From contig CAWARM010000011.1 in the NCBI GenBank assembly GCA_963784425.1, positions 1-64,000 on the forward strand: 64,000 nt of DNA, written 5' to 3'. Below are positions 7,982 to 17,067 of this stretch, piece after piece (position 1 is the stretch's first letter; each line of letters begins with the position of its first letter). The stretch comes from SHZL01 sp963784425 (GTDB lineage Bacteria; Pseudomonadota; Gammaproteobacteria; Xanthomonadales; SZUA-36). A model generated the notes under the pieces. The model made no database searches, was not told the DNA's origin, and saw only the letters and a list, made by a program, of their open reading frames with translations. Both the position numbers and the translations under genes were made by a program.

Positions 7982-8653
7982 ATGAACAACCAGCTATACA
8001 ACGTATCTTCAACAGCCACGCTGCCGGCCGTTACGGCAAACCGGGTTCTGCGCAATACCTATGCCTTGCTGGCAATGTTGTTCGTGGCGGGCGGCGTATG
8101 TGCATATGTTGGCCAGGCCATGCATTGGCGCATCGGATTCTGGCCGTTCATGATTGGTATTTTTGCGTTTTCCTTTGCCCTCGGCAGAACCCGCAATAGC
8201 AGCATGGGCCTGGTCGTGGCCTTCGGTTTTGCGGCTTTCCTCGGAATACTCACCGGCGGCAACATCGATGTCATGTTGTATCGTTACGGTAACGGGGGCG
8301 AGCTGGTCGCGGCTTCCTTCGGCTTGACCGCGGGACTGTTCCTCGGCTTGTCGGCCTATGCCATGACCACGAAGCGCGATTTCAGCGCCTGGTTTGCCTT
8401 TCTTGGGGTTGGTACCCTGGCCATTCTGGGGGCCTTCGTGCTCAACTACTTCCTGGCGATTCCAGCTCTGGCCCTGGCCATCTCCACCATGGTGATCATG
8501 CTGTCTTGCGGCTGGATCATCTGGCAAACCCAGCAGATTGTGCGCAATGGCGAGACCAACTACATCATTGCTGCTACCGGCTTGCTGTCGGATATTTTTG
8601 TGCTGTTCAATAACCTGATGGCACTGCTTGGATTTGGCTTTGGCGAAGATTGA
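7982..8653 (+). CDS. Bax inhibitor-1 / YccA family membrane protein
   Basis: This 223-residue polytopic protein has about seven hydrophobic segments. The N-terminal pattern (NRVLRNTYALLAM) and the final DIFVLFNNLMALLGFGFG are hallmarks of the BI-1/YccA (UPF0005) family, which in bacteria includes the FtsH-interacting YccA and putative ion-leak channels. An AGGA ribosome binding site precedes the ATG, and a terminator follows directly, so it is probably a single-gene unit. The exact role is not known. Confidence 0.85.
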   Translation: MNNQLYNVSSTATLPAVTANRVLRNTYALLAMLFVAGGVCAYVGQAMHWRIGFWPFMIGIFAFSFALGRTRNSSMGLVVAFGFAAFLGILTGGNIDVMLYRYGNGGELVAASFGLTAGLFLGLSAYAMTTKRDFSAWFAFLGVGTLAILGAFVLNYFLAIPALALAISTMVIMLSCGWIIWQTQQIVRNGETNYIIAATGLLSDIFVLFNNLMALLGFGFGED

Positions 8654-8671
8654 CCTGCAGTGAAGCTAATG

Positions 8672-8699
8672 AAAAGGCCCGCAATGCGGGCCTTTTTTT
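8672..8699 (+). terminator. Rho-independent terminator
   Basis: AAAAGGCCCGCAATGCGGGCCTTTTTTT: an 8–10 bp stem followed by T7, 19 bp after the stop of the Bax inhibitor-like gene. Its A-run on the other side lets it also close the convergent serS. Confidence 0.9.
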
Positions 8700-8705
8700 C
8701 GAGTG

Positions 8706-9983
8706 CTACCGGGGAATAAACTCCAGACCACTCATGTACGGCCGCAACGCCTGCGGTACCCGAATAGAGCCGTCCCGCTGCTGATAATTCTCGATAACTG
8801 CGATCAACGTGCGGCCAACGGCCAGGCCGGAACCGTTGAGCGTGTGCACCAGTTCCGGTTTGCCAGTTTGCGGGTTACGCCAGCGAGCCTGCATACGTCG
8901 TGCCTGGAAATCGGTGCACACGCTACAGGATGAGATTTCCCGGTAAGCGCCCTGCCCCGGCAGCCAGACTTCCAGATCGTGGGTTTTCGCGGACGAGAAA
9001 CCCATGTCGCCGGTGCACAGCAGCATCACGCGGTACGGTAACTCCAGCCGCTGCAGTATCCCTTCGGCGTGCCCGGTCAATTCCTCAAGTGCAGCACTGG
9101 ATGTCTCCGGCCGCACGATCTGCACCAACTCCACTTTTTCAAACTGGTGCTGGCGGATCATGCCGCGCGTATCACGCCCATAAGAGCCTGCCTCGCGGCG
9201 GAAACACGGCGTATGAGAAGTAAAGCGCAGTGGCAGGGACTCTGCTTCCAGGATCTGGCCGGCCACGAGGTTGGTCATGGGTACTTCGGCCGTGGGAATG
9301 AGATACCGCGGCGGGTCATCGGTAGTGGCGAATGCATCGTCGGCAAACTTCGGCAGCTGCCCGGTCCCCATCATGGTGTCGGCATTGACAAGGAACGGCA
9401 GGTACACCTCGGTATAGCCATGCTCCTGTGTGTGCACATCCAGCATGAACTGGGAAAGAGCGCGGTGCATGCGCGAAAGGGGACCTTTCAGAACGGTAAA
9501 TCGCGACCCGGCCAGCTTCGCCGCCACTTCGGCGTCCATTAATCCGGAGCCTTCACCCAGGGCAATATGGTCGCGCGGCTCAAAGCCAAACTCTGCCGGC
9601 TTGCCCCAGCGGCGCAGTTCAACATTGCCGCTTTCGTCCCGCCCTGCTGGGACTTCCGGCAGTGCAAGGTTGGGGATTTCCAATGACCATGCAGCCTGCC
9701 GGTCACGCACCACGGCAAACTCGGCCTCTGCCGTGGCCAGTTCGTCACCCAAGTTCTTGACCCGCTGCAGCAAAGGCTTGATATCTTCGCCGCGGGACTT
9801 GGCGATACCGATTTCCTTCGCGTCCTGGTTCTTGCGGTTTTGCAGATCCTGCATGCGGATTTGCAGTGTCTTGCGCTGGTCTTCCAGATGCTGCCAGGCC
9901 GTAACGTCCAGCACATAACCGCGAGGCTGCAATGCAAGCGCAACTCCCGTCGGGTCCATTCTCAATTTCTGTGGGTCTAGCAT
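8706..9983 (-). CDS. serS: Seryl-tRNA synthetase
   Basis: This 425-residue protein starts MLDPQKLR and has the N-terminal coiled-coil arm that grips the long variable arm of tRNA-Ser (residues ~30–105). The class II catalytic core follows: motif 2 FRREAGSYGRDTRG and motif 3 GSGLAVGRTLIAVIENYQ near the C terminus. Length is normal. It charges tRNA-Ser with serine, and a tRNA-Ser gene lies 1.2 kb away. It is probably co-directional with lolA and ftsK; rarA, often found between lolA and serS in relatives, is absent. Confidence 0.95.
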   Translation of the reverse strand: MLDPQKLRMDPTGVALALQPRGYVLDVTAWQHLEDQRKTLQIRMQDLQNRKNQDAKEIGIAKSRGEDIKPLLQRVKNLGDELATAEAEFAVVRDRQAAWSLEIPNLALPEVPAGRDESGNVELRRWGKPAEFGFEPRDHIALGEGSGLMDAEVAAKLAGSRFTVLKGPLSRMHRALSQFMLDVHTQEHGYTEVYLPFLVNADTMMGTGQLPKFADDAFATTDDPPRYLIPTAEVPMTNLVAGQILEAESLPLRFTSHTPCFRREAGSYGRDTRGMIRQHQFEKVELVQIVRPETSSAALEELTGHAEGILQRLELPYRVMLLCTGDMGFSSAKTHDLEVWLPGQGAYREISSCSVCTDFQARRMQARWRNPQTGKPELVHTLNGSGLAVGRTLIAVIENYQQRDGSIRVPQALRPYMSGLEFIPR

Positions 9984-10043
9984 AATGGGTCAGAGGCTCC
10001 CTGGACCAGCCTGCCGCTTAAACCGCGCATTGTACTTTTTGTT

Positions 10044-10697
10044 TCAATTTGATGCTTCCCCACCCGCTTCACCGATGATATCCACGCCCTCGGGAGGTGA
10101 AAACACAAACAACTTGGGGTCGAGTTCAGGGTTGCGCCTGACATCGGAGAAATGGATTTCAGTGCGTAGTCCGAAGGCGTCTTCCATGGTCATGAATCTC
10201 AGTTCGTCGTCCTTCATGCCGATGAGTACCCGGTCAAATTCCGACTGTTCCTTCACCGCACGAAGTTCCAGCAGCATCATGCCGTCCATGTCACCCGCCT
10301 CGCGCACCTCGAACTGCTCGTCCAGTTTGTCGATATCGGTCAGCAGGCTCAGTGGTGAATCGGCGTCGAGATCTGATTGCGGCTTGATGGTCACCTGTTC
10401 CAAAACCTCATCATAAATCCAGATCTGCAGGCCGTCAGCGACGACGATTTCAGGGAAGTCACCACCATATTCCCAGCGGAAATAGCGCGGCTGTAACAGC
10501 CATACCTTGCCTGCGCTTTCGTCCTGGACCTCGCCGTCAGTGCCAATCACACGTTGTTCGAAACTGGCAGAAAGGGTATTCATGTCCCTGGCAAAATGCA
10601 GCAACTGGTCGCGCGCAGATGACTGGGCCGGCAAGTCCCCGCAGGACCCGGCCAACAGCAAGGCAAGAATCGTGCTGCTAAAAAAATGCTGTCTCAA
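10044..10697 (-). CDS. lolA: Outer-membrane lipoprotein carrier LolA
   Basis: This 217-residue protein has an N-terminal signal peptide (STILALLLAGSCGDLPAQS) and a mature domain with FEQRVIGTDGEV…GKVWLLQPRYFRWEY and IVVADGLQIWIYDEVLEQVTI, which are LolA signatures. LolA is the periplasmic chaperone that ferries lipoproteins from LolCDE to the outer membrane. It lies directly downstream of ftsK on the same strand, as in many gammaproteobacteria. Confidence 0.93.
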   Translation of the reverse strand: MRQHFFSSTILALLLAGSCGDLPAQSSARDQLLHFARDMNTLSASFEQRVIGTDGEVQDESAGKVWLLQPRYFRWEYGGDFPEIVVADGLQIWIYDEVLEQVTIKPQSDLDADSPLSLLTDIDKLDEQFEVREAGDMDGMMLLELRAVKEQSEFDRVLIGMKDDELRFMTMEDAFGLRTEIHFSDVRRNPELDPKLFVFSPPEGVDIIGEAGGEASN

Positions 10698-10762
10698 TGT
10701 GTTTTCCTGGTGTACGTGGTTCAGTGGTTGGGGTTCAGAGTTTGGGGCTCAGTCTGCCAGTT

Positions 10763-13087
10763 TCAGTCTTTGGGCGCGGCCGCGGCCAGCACTTCTCTTT
10801 GCCCGTTGTGCTCGGGTGGGCTGACAATTCCTGCAGCTTCCATTTCTTCAACCAGGCGGGCGGCGCGGTTGTAGCCTATGCGCAGCTGACGCTGCACACT
10901 GGAAATGGATGCGCGGCGCGTTTCGGTGACAATGGCAACTGCCTGGTCATACAACTCATCCTGCCCACCGCTGGTGGCTTCGAGCAAACCGGTGGCGCCT
11001 ACGGACATGCCGTCAGTTGTGATCTGCGTATCATCAAGGACATCCTCGATGTAGTTAGGTTCGCCGAACTGCTTGAGGTATTGCACCACCGCATGAACTT
11101 CGTGGTCGTCAACAAAGGCGCCGTGAATGCGCTCCGGCAGGGAAGATCCCGGAGGCAGGTACAACATGTCTCCGTGTCCCAGCAACTGGTCGGCTCCCAT
11201 CTGGTCCAGGATGGTTCTTGAGTCCACGCGGGAGGACACCTGGAAAGCAATGCGCGCGGGAATATTGGCCTTGATCAACCCGGTAATCACATCCACCGAA
11301 GGCCGTTGCGTGGCCAGCACCAGGTGGATGCCGGCGGCACGCGCCTTTTGTGCCAGGCGGGCAATCAGTTCTTCCACCTTCTTGCCGACGATCATCATCA
11401 TGTCGGCAAATTCGTCGATCACGACAACGATATAGGGCAAGGTCTCGAGTTCCGGGGCGGGCTGCCCGGAGACCAGCAATTCCGGCGGCCACAGCGGGTC
11501 TTTCAGAGGTTTGTTTGCATCCCTGGCTTCCCGCACCTTGCGGTTGAACCCGGACAGGTTGCGCACTCCCAAAGTCGCCATCAAACGGTAACGGCGTTCC
11601 ATTTCAGCCACGCACCAACGCAGCGCATTGGCGGCTTCTTTCATATCGGTGACGACCGGGGCCAACAGGTGTGGAATGCCGTCGTAAACCGCCAGCTCCA
11701 GCATCTTGGGGTCGATCATGATCAGGCGGACCTGCTCAGGGGTAGACTTATACAGCAGGCTCAGGATCATCGCGTTGAGCGCGACGGATTTGCCGGACCC
11801 GGTGGTACCGGCAACCAGCAAATGGGGCATGCGGGCAATGTCCGCTATCATCGGGCGACCGGAGATGCTCTTGCCCAGCGCCAGCGTCAGGGGCGAGGAC
11901 GACTTGTCATAGGCCTCGGATTTAAGGATTTCCGAAAGAAACACCACCTGTCGTATCGAATTCGGAATTTCCAGACCGATCGTGGACTTGCCGGGAATGA
12001 CTTCAACAATACGCACCGAAATCACGCTCAGGCCGCGCGCCAGGTCTTTGGCGAGGCTGAAGATCTGTGCTGACTTGATGCCCGCTGCCGGCTGCAGCTC
12101 AAACCGCGTAATCACCGGACCGGGGTGTACCGCCACGACATCGACCTGCACGCCGAAATCCGCCAGCTTGAGTTCAACCTGGCGTGACAGCGCTTCCAGC
12201 GTTTCCTTGCTGTACCCCGGTGGCTGGTCCGGTGCTGCATCCAGCAGTTCCAGGGGTGGCAGGGAACCCTCCGGCAGGTTCTTGAACAGGGGTTGCTGCC
12301 GTTCGCGCACCGTGCGCTGGCTGGGCGGCGGCGCTTCTTCCACCAGCTGCGGCTCAATGCGCGGTTTGGGTTTGTTCTTCTGCCGCACGGTGTCGGCCTT
12401 GCGCACTTCTTCGCGCTGTGCCTTGGCGCGACGGCCAGCAAACCAATCCCGCATGCCGGCCAGCGCTTTGGCCGAGCCCTCTACTGCCGCCAGCGTGTAA
12501 CGTCCGGTTGCATCCATGACGGCGAACCACGAAATGCCGGCGAACAATGTCAGGCCGACCAGCAACATGGCCAAAAGAAAGAGTGTTGAACCGAGGGCGC
12601 CGCTGAATTGCAGCAAAGGCGTGGCGATCTGTAAGCCTATTACGCCTCCGCCTCCCGCGGGCATCGCACCGGCTGGCGGCAGCGCGTGCATGTGCAGCAA
12701 GCCGGTAGCCGAAAAAACAAACAATACCAGGCCAGTGAGGTAAGCCAGCCAATCGAGCAGGCTGGTTTCTTCCGGAGGCTGATCCGAGTGGTCATAGACC
12801 AGCCAGCCAACATAAATGAGCACAACCGGAATGCTCCATGCGAGGTAGCCGGTTAGAAAGAGAAAGAAATTGATCGACCAGGCTCCGAGCAGGCGTCCTA
12901 TGTTGTGCACCTCAGGGGAGGAATACGCATTGAACGGACCCGGGTCTGTCGGCGCATAAGTCACCAGGCATGCAACCAGGAAAACAGCCAGCAGCACGGT
13001 AAGAATAAGGAAGCTTTCGCCAAGCCGGTGGCGCATGCGGCCATCATAAACGACCGGACTGCCGGGTTTTTTACGTGCTTGCGGCAA
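10763..13087 (-). CDS. ftsK: DNA translocase FtsK
   Basis: This 774-residue protein has an N-terminal membrane domain with four or five helices (residues ~20–200), then a charged/Pro-rich linker (short compared with the E. coli 1,329-residue form). The RecA-like motor follows, with Walker A VAGTTGSGKSVALNAM and Walker B-like YIVVVIDEFADMMM, and a C-terminal winged-helix γ domain (EL-Y-DQAV…SISSVQRQLRIGYNRAARLVEEME) that reads KOPS sequences. It pumps chromosomal DNA through the septum and activates XerCD. It is divergent from trxB across a 160-bp region and is followed by lolA and serS. Confidence 0.95.
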   Translation of the reverse strand: MPQARKKPGSPVVYDGRMRHRLGESFLILTVLLAVFLVACLVTYAPTDPGPFNAYSSPEVHNIGRLLGAWSINFFLFLTGYLAWSIPVVLIYVGWLVYDHSDQPPEETSLLDWLAYLTGLVLFVFSATGLLHMHALPPAGAMPAGGGGVIGLQIATPLLQFSGALGSTLFLLAMLLVGLTLFAGISWFAVMDATGRYTLAAVEGSAKALAGMRDWFAGRRAKAQREEVRKADTVRQKNKPKPRIEPQLVEEAPPPSQRTVRERQQPLFKNLPEGSLPPLELLDAAPDQPPGYSKETLEALSRQVELKLADFGVQVDVVAVHPGPVITRFELQPAAGIKSAQIFSLAKDLARGLSVISVRIVEVIPGKSTIGLEIPNSIRQVVFLSEILKSEAYDKSSSPLTLALGKSISGRPMIADIARMPHLLVAGTTGSGKSVALNAMILSLLYKSTPEQVRLIMIDPKMLELAVYDGIPHLLAPVVTDMKEAANALRWCVAEMERRYRLMATLGVRNLSGFNRKVREARDANKPLKDPLWPPELLVSGQPAPELETLPYIVVVIDEFADMMMIVGKKVEELIARLAQKARAAGIHLVLATQRPSVDVITGLIKANIPARIAFQVSSRVDSRTILDQMGADQLLGHGDMLYLPPGSSLPERIHGAFVDDHEVHAVVQYLKQFGEPNYIEDVLDDTQITTDGMSVGATGLLEATSGGQDELYDQAVAIVTETRRASISSVQRQLRIGYNRAARLVEEMEAAGIVSPPEHNGQREVLAAAAPKD

Positions 13088-13248
13088 ACTGCGTTCCCTC
13101 CTCAGGTTGATATTTTTTTGCCGGTACCCACATAGCTACGTCAACTTACGTGAAATAATAAGCCAGAAACCTTACTGCCCGGCTTGCAGATCCAAGCCTG
13201 CTCGCCGCGCCAGCGCATTCACTTGAGTGTCAAACGGGATAATTATAC

Positions 13249-14202
13249 ATGAGCGATGTAAAGCACAGCCGCCTTCTCATACTCGGTTCCGGGCCAGCCG
13301 GATACACCGCTGCCATATACGCGGCTCGCGCTAATCTCAAACCGCTGGTGATAACGGGACTGGAGCAAGGTGGCCAGCTGACCACCACCACCGATGTAGA
13401 CAACTGGCCCGGAGATGCTGAAGGGCTGCAAGGCCCCGATCTCATGCAAAGAATGTTGCACCACGCGCAGCGGTTTGAGACCGAAGTCGTGTTTGACCAC
13501 ATCCATACCGCATCGCTGGCGCAGCGTCCGTTCCGGCTGGAAGGGGACAGCGGGGTCTATACTGCGGACGCCCTGATCATCGCCACCGGGGCCAGCGCCA
13601 TGTACCTTGGCCTGGAATCCGAGACGGCTTTCAAAGGCAAGGGCGTGTCAGCGTGTGCCACCTGCGACGGTTTCTTTTATCGGGGGCGTAAAGTCGCAGT
13701 CATCGGCGGTGGCAACACCGCGGTGGAAGAAGCGCTGTACCTGTCGAACATAGCGGACGAAGTCACGCTGGTGCACCGGCGGGACACACTGCGTGCGGAA
13801 AAAATAATGCAGGACCGGCTGTTCGAACGTGCCAGGACCGGCAATATCCGCATTGTCTGGAATTCGACCGTGGATGAGGTGCTTGGCAATGAGCAGGGTG
13901 TAAGCGGCTTGCGCATAAAAAACACCGGCAATGGCGCAACACAGGACCTTGATGTGAGCGGTGTATTCATCGCGGTTGGCCATGCACCCAATACCTCGAT
14001 TTTCCAGGGCCAACTGGATATGAAAGGCGGCTACCTTTCCATCAGGAGCGGAACCGATGGTTTTGCCACGGCCACCAGCGTACCCGGAGTCTTCGCTGCG
14101 GGTGACGTTGCCGATCACGTGTACCGGCAGGCGGTTACTTCGGCTGGATTTGGCTGCATGGCCGCACTGGATGCAGAGCGCTGGCTGGACGAGCAGTCCT
14201 GA
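13249..14202 (+). CDS. trxB: Thioredoxin-disulfide reductase
   Basis: This 317-residue protein has an FAD-binding GSGPAGYTAAIYAAR near the N terminus, the redox pair C136-A-T-C139 followed by DGFFYRG, the NADPH-binding VIGGGNTAVEEALYLS, and the C-terminal FAD site GVFAAGDVADHVYRQAVTSAGFG. It reduces thioredoxin using NADPH in the cytoplasm. The gene is 5 bp from the next gene, which with aat forms a tight trio. Confidence 0.95.
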   Translation: MSDVKHSRLLILGSGPAGYTAAIYAARANLKPLVITGLEQGGQLTTTTDVDNWPGDAEGLQGPDLMQRMLHHAQRFETEVVFDHIHTASLAQRPFRLEGDSGVYTADALIIATGASAMYLGLESETAFKGKGVSACATCDGFFYRGRKVAVIGGGNTAVEEALYLSNIADEVTLVHRRDTLRAEKIMQDRLFERARTGNIRIVWNSTVDEVLGNEQGVSGLRIKNTGNGATQDLDVSGVFIAVGHAPNTSIFQGQLDMKGGYLSIRSGTDGFATATSVPGVFAAGDVADHVYRQAVTSAGFGCMAALDAERWLDEQS

Positions 14203-14207
14203 GCCCT

Positions 14208-15365
14208 TTGCCGGAGAATTTCGCAACCCGCATTGTTGGCGACATAACTGCCCTTGGGCAGCGGGCCTGGGGCGAACTGGATCACGCAGACAATCCATTT
14301 GTGTCGTATGAGTTCCTCGCCGCACTGGAATCCTCAGGCTCGGTCTGCGCGGCCACGGGTTGGCAACCCCATCACCTGGCAGTGTATGAAAATGACGTCC
14401 TGCTGGCGTTCGCACCCAGTTACCTCAAGAGCCATTCCCACGGCGAGTTTGTCTTCGACTGGGCCTGGGCCGATGCCTATCACCGGCACAACCGGGCGTA
14501 CTATCCCAAACTGCTGACCGCTGTGCCCTACTCCCCGGTGCCCGGCCCGCGTCTGCTCGTCAGGCGCAATGATTCCAGGGGACCGGACCTGCGCCGGGAA
14601 CTGGTGCACCTGGCGCTGGCAGAATGCGAGCGCCTGAAACTTTCATCCTGGCACTGCAATTTTGTGCTTGAGGCGGATGCTGCAGCCCTGCAGCTTGAGC
14701 CGTTGCTGGCGCGTAATGACTGGCAGTTCCACTGGAGCAACCGGGGTTACCGGAACTTTGATGATTTCCTTGCGCAGCTGCGCTCGAAAAAGCGTAAAAA
14801 CATCAAACGCGATCGCAGGCTGGTGCGAGATGCAGGTATCCGTTTTGCATTCAGAACCGGCTCAGAACTCAGCCACGGCGAGTTGGAATTTGTCTGCGCC
14901 TGCTACCAGGCTACTTTCCTCGAACACGGCAATCATCCTGCCTTGAACGATTCATTCTTCGCCCGCCTGGTACAGGACCTTGGCGACAACGTGCTGGTGG
15001 TGCTGGCCCTGCGGGGCGATGAGGCCGTTGCCATGAGCTTGTGCATGGTCGGTGGTGGACGCCTGTACGGACGCTACTGGGGGTGCATGGAGTCTGTTCC
15101 CGGCTTGCATTTTGAAACCTGCTATTACCAGGGAATCGAGTACTGCATCGAGCACGGTATGGCTGTGTTTGAACCCGGCGCCCAGGGCGAACACAAGATC
15201 AGCCGCGGGTTTATTCCAGTTGCGACTCGTTCTTTTCACCATGTGCGTGATCCGGTGTTCCGCCAGGCCATTGCAAGCTACCTGCAAAAGGAACGCGAGT
15301 GGATGGAGCAATACCGGCTGCAACTGGAAAATCTCGAGCCTTTCCGGGCGCCGGTTGTGCTGTGA
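14208..15365 (+). CDS. GNAT/FemAB-like protein of the DUF482 (peptidogalycan) family
   Basis: This 385-residue protein is read from a TTG start 5 bp after trxB. No better in-frame start precedes the conserved N-terminal NPFVSYEFLAALESSGSV…TGWQPHHLAVYE. Other family marks are FDWAWADAYHRHNRAYYPKL, the VPYSPVPGPRLL segment, and the C-terminal FYQ-like RYWGCME…HFETCYYQGIEYCIEHG…FEPGAQGEHKISRGF. The family shows acyl-CoA N-acyltransferase-like folding; substrates are unknown. The stop overlaps the GTG start of aat (GTGA), so the two are translationally coupled. Confidence 0.85.
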   Translation: MPENFATRIVGDITALGQRAWGELDHADNPFVSYEFLAALESSGSVCAATGWQPHHLAVYENDVLLAFAPSYLKSHSHGEFVFDWAWADAYHRHNRAYYPKLLTAVPYSPVPGPRLLVRRNDSRGPDLRRELVHLALAECERLKLSSWHCNFVLEADAAALQLEPLLARNDWQFHWSNRGYRNFDDFLAQLRSKKRKNIKRDRRLVRDAGIRFAFRTGSELSHGELEFVCACYQATFLEHGNHPALNDSFFARLVQDLGDNVLVVLALRGDEAVAMSLCMVGGGRLYGRYWGCMESVPGLHFETCYYQGIEYCIEHGMAVFEPGAQGEHKISRGFIPVATRSFHHVRDPVFRQAIASYLQKEREWMEQYRLQLENLEPFRAPVVL

Positions 15366-16090
15366 GTCCGCCACGACCGCTACTGCCACAGCTTGGAGAC
15401 GATCCATCCGCGCCGTTTCCCCCCACCGCAGCGGCGTTGACAAGGCCCGCAGGCTTGTTGGCCTGGGGTGGAGGCCTCGAAGCTGAGCGGTTGCTCTCAG
15501 CCTACCGGCAGGGAATTTTTCCCTGGTATTCAGCGGGCGATCCCGTCCTGTGGTGGAGCCCCAACCCGCGCTGCGTACTCTTTCCGCAGCAGGTTCATCT
15601 GAGCCGTCGCACGCGCCGGCGCTTTCACAGCGGAGCATTCAGGCTGGAGGCAGACTCTGCGTTTGATGACGTGATCCGTGCGTGCGCCGGGCCCCGCAGG
15701 GACCAGCCGGGCACATGGATTACCCCGGAGATGCAAGAGGCATATGGCGCGCTGCACCGCGCCGGCTATGCGCATTCGGTAGAAGTTTGGCGCGATTCCG
15801 CGCTGGTAGGAGGCATTTACGGCATTGCCCTGGGGCGAATGTTTTACGGCGAATCCATGTTCAGTCACGAACCCGATACCAGTAAGATTGCCCTGGTTGC
15901 CTTGTGCCAACACTTGCACGCGCGAAACTTTGGCTTGCTGGACTGCCAGCTACCCAACCCTCATTTGATGACAATGGGCGCGGTGGAGATCAGCAGGCAG
16001 GACTTCGAAGTCCGCTTACATCAACTGGTCGCTCAACCCGCACTGCCAGGCTTGTGGACCGGTCGCCTGGATGTGAAACAACGCTGGTAG
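15362..16090 (+). CDS. aat: Leucyl/phenylalanyl-tRNA–protein transferase
   Basis: The 242-residue protein is read from the GTG at 15362, overlapping the previous stop by four bases. Family motifs are FPPTAAAL…PAGLLAWGGGLEAERLLSAYRQGIFPWYS, VLWWSPNPRCVLFP, the HSVEVWRDSALVGGIYGIALGRMFYGESMFS block, and LLDCQLPNPHLMTMGA. Aat adds Leu or Phe to N-terminal Arg/Lys of proteins, marking them for ClpS/ClpAP (N-degron pathway). The common follow-on genes ate, infA and clpS are not here; an EamA exporter follows instead. Confidence 0.95.
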   Translation: MSPPRPLLPQLGDDPSAPFPPTAAALTRPAGLLAWGGGLEAERLLSAYRQGIFPWYSAGDPVLWWSPNPRCVLFPQQVHLSRRTRRRFHSGAFRLEADSAFDDVIRACAGPRRDQPGTWITPEMQEAYGALHRAGYAHSVEVWRDSALVGGIYGIALGRMFYGESMFSHEPDTSKIALVALCQHLHARNFGLLDCQLPNPHLMTMGAVEISRQDFEVRLHQLVAQPALPGLWTGRLDVKQRW

Positions 16091-16149
16091 AAAGCGCCTT
16101 CGCCACTTATCCTGCGGCTTAACCCATTTCGAGTTCCAGACAAGAGCCT

Positions 16150-17067
16150 ATGTCCCGCAGCATCCACCAGGTGCAACAACGGCCCGTCCAGGCAATTGGC
16201 CTCATGTTGATCGCAGTGTTCCTGTTCTCGGCGATGGATGTGATCTTCAAGATACTGGTGGAAAACTACAGCAGCATGCAAGTAGTGTTTTTCCGCTGCG
16301 CATTGTCCATGCCGCTGTTTCTCGCCTGGGTATTGTTGACCGGGCCCAGGCAGTTGAAAACGGACTACCCCTTTGGGCAGCTCGCCCGCGGCCTGCTGGG
16401 CCTGGGGATGCTCTATGCCACGGGAGAATGTTTCCGCGAACTGCAATTGGCCGATGCCTATGCCTTGTTTTTTGCCTCGCCCCTGCTGATCACCCTGCTC
16501 TCAGGCCCGCTGCTGGGTGAGCCTGCGGGCATGGCCAGGATCGTGGCATCGGTGGTGGGGTTTTCCGGGGTGCTGATCGTGTTGAATCCTTCAGTGGACC
16601 GGTGGCTGGGGTATGGAGCCACTATGGGAATGATTGCGGTGGTCCTGTACGCCATTTCATCGTTGTTATTGCGGCGACTGGGGCGCAGGGACAGCACGGT
16701 TTCCATCACGTTCTGGTTTATTTTCCTGGTGGGTCTGGGCGCAGGGTTGCTGTCAATTCCGGGCTGGAAACACGTTGATTCCGGTGATTGGCTGCTGCTG
16801 GTCGCTCTCGCCCTCACCGGTACTGGCGGGCAGATCCTCATCACCGCCGCCTTCCGCCGGGCTCCCGCCGCGATCGTTGCGCCTTTCGACTACACCCATA
16901 TGCTATGGGCGGTCATTTTCGGTTATCTGTTGTGGGGATATCTGCCTGGCCTGCAAACCTGGGTAGGAAGCGCAGTCCTGGTGCTGTCCGGCCTGTTCAT
17001 TCTGTATCGTGAGAACCGCGCTGCAACTCGCCAGCGTCGGGCTCAATCTGAAAGTAGATATAGGTAA
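16150..17067 (+). CDS. EamA/DMT-family transporter
   Basis: This 305-residue protein has about ten hydrophobic helices arranged as two EamA repeats (first ~residues 15–145, second ~160–290). Typical marks are FFRCALSMPLFLAWV, the LYATGECFRELQLADAYALFFASPLLITLLSG stretch and the C-terminal VAPFDYTHMLWAVIFGYLLWG. It is probably an inner-membrane drug/metabolite exporter of unknown substrate. Its 3' end overlaps the convergent SRPBCC gene by 71 bp. Confidence 0.85.
   Translation: MSRSIHQVQQRPVQAIGLMLIAVFLFSAMDVIFKILVENYSSMQVVFFRCALSMPLFLAWVLLTGPRQLKTDYPFGQLARGLLGLGMLYATGECFRELQLADAYALFFASPLLITLLSGPLLGEPAGMARIVASVVGFSGVLIVLNPSVDRWLGYGATMGMIAVVLYAISSLLLRRLGRRDSTVSITFWFIFLVGLGAGLLSIPGWKHVDSGDWLLLVALALTGTGGQILITAAFRRAPAAIVAPFDYTHMLWAVIFGYLLWGYLPGLQTWVGSAVLVLSGLFILYRENRAATRQRRAQSESRYR

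Noticed and set aside
11306..12073. 255-codon plus-strand frame inside ftsK
   Set aside because: Antisense shadow of the FtsK motor domain; Gln/His/Arg-rich with no recognisable motif.
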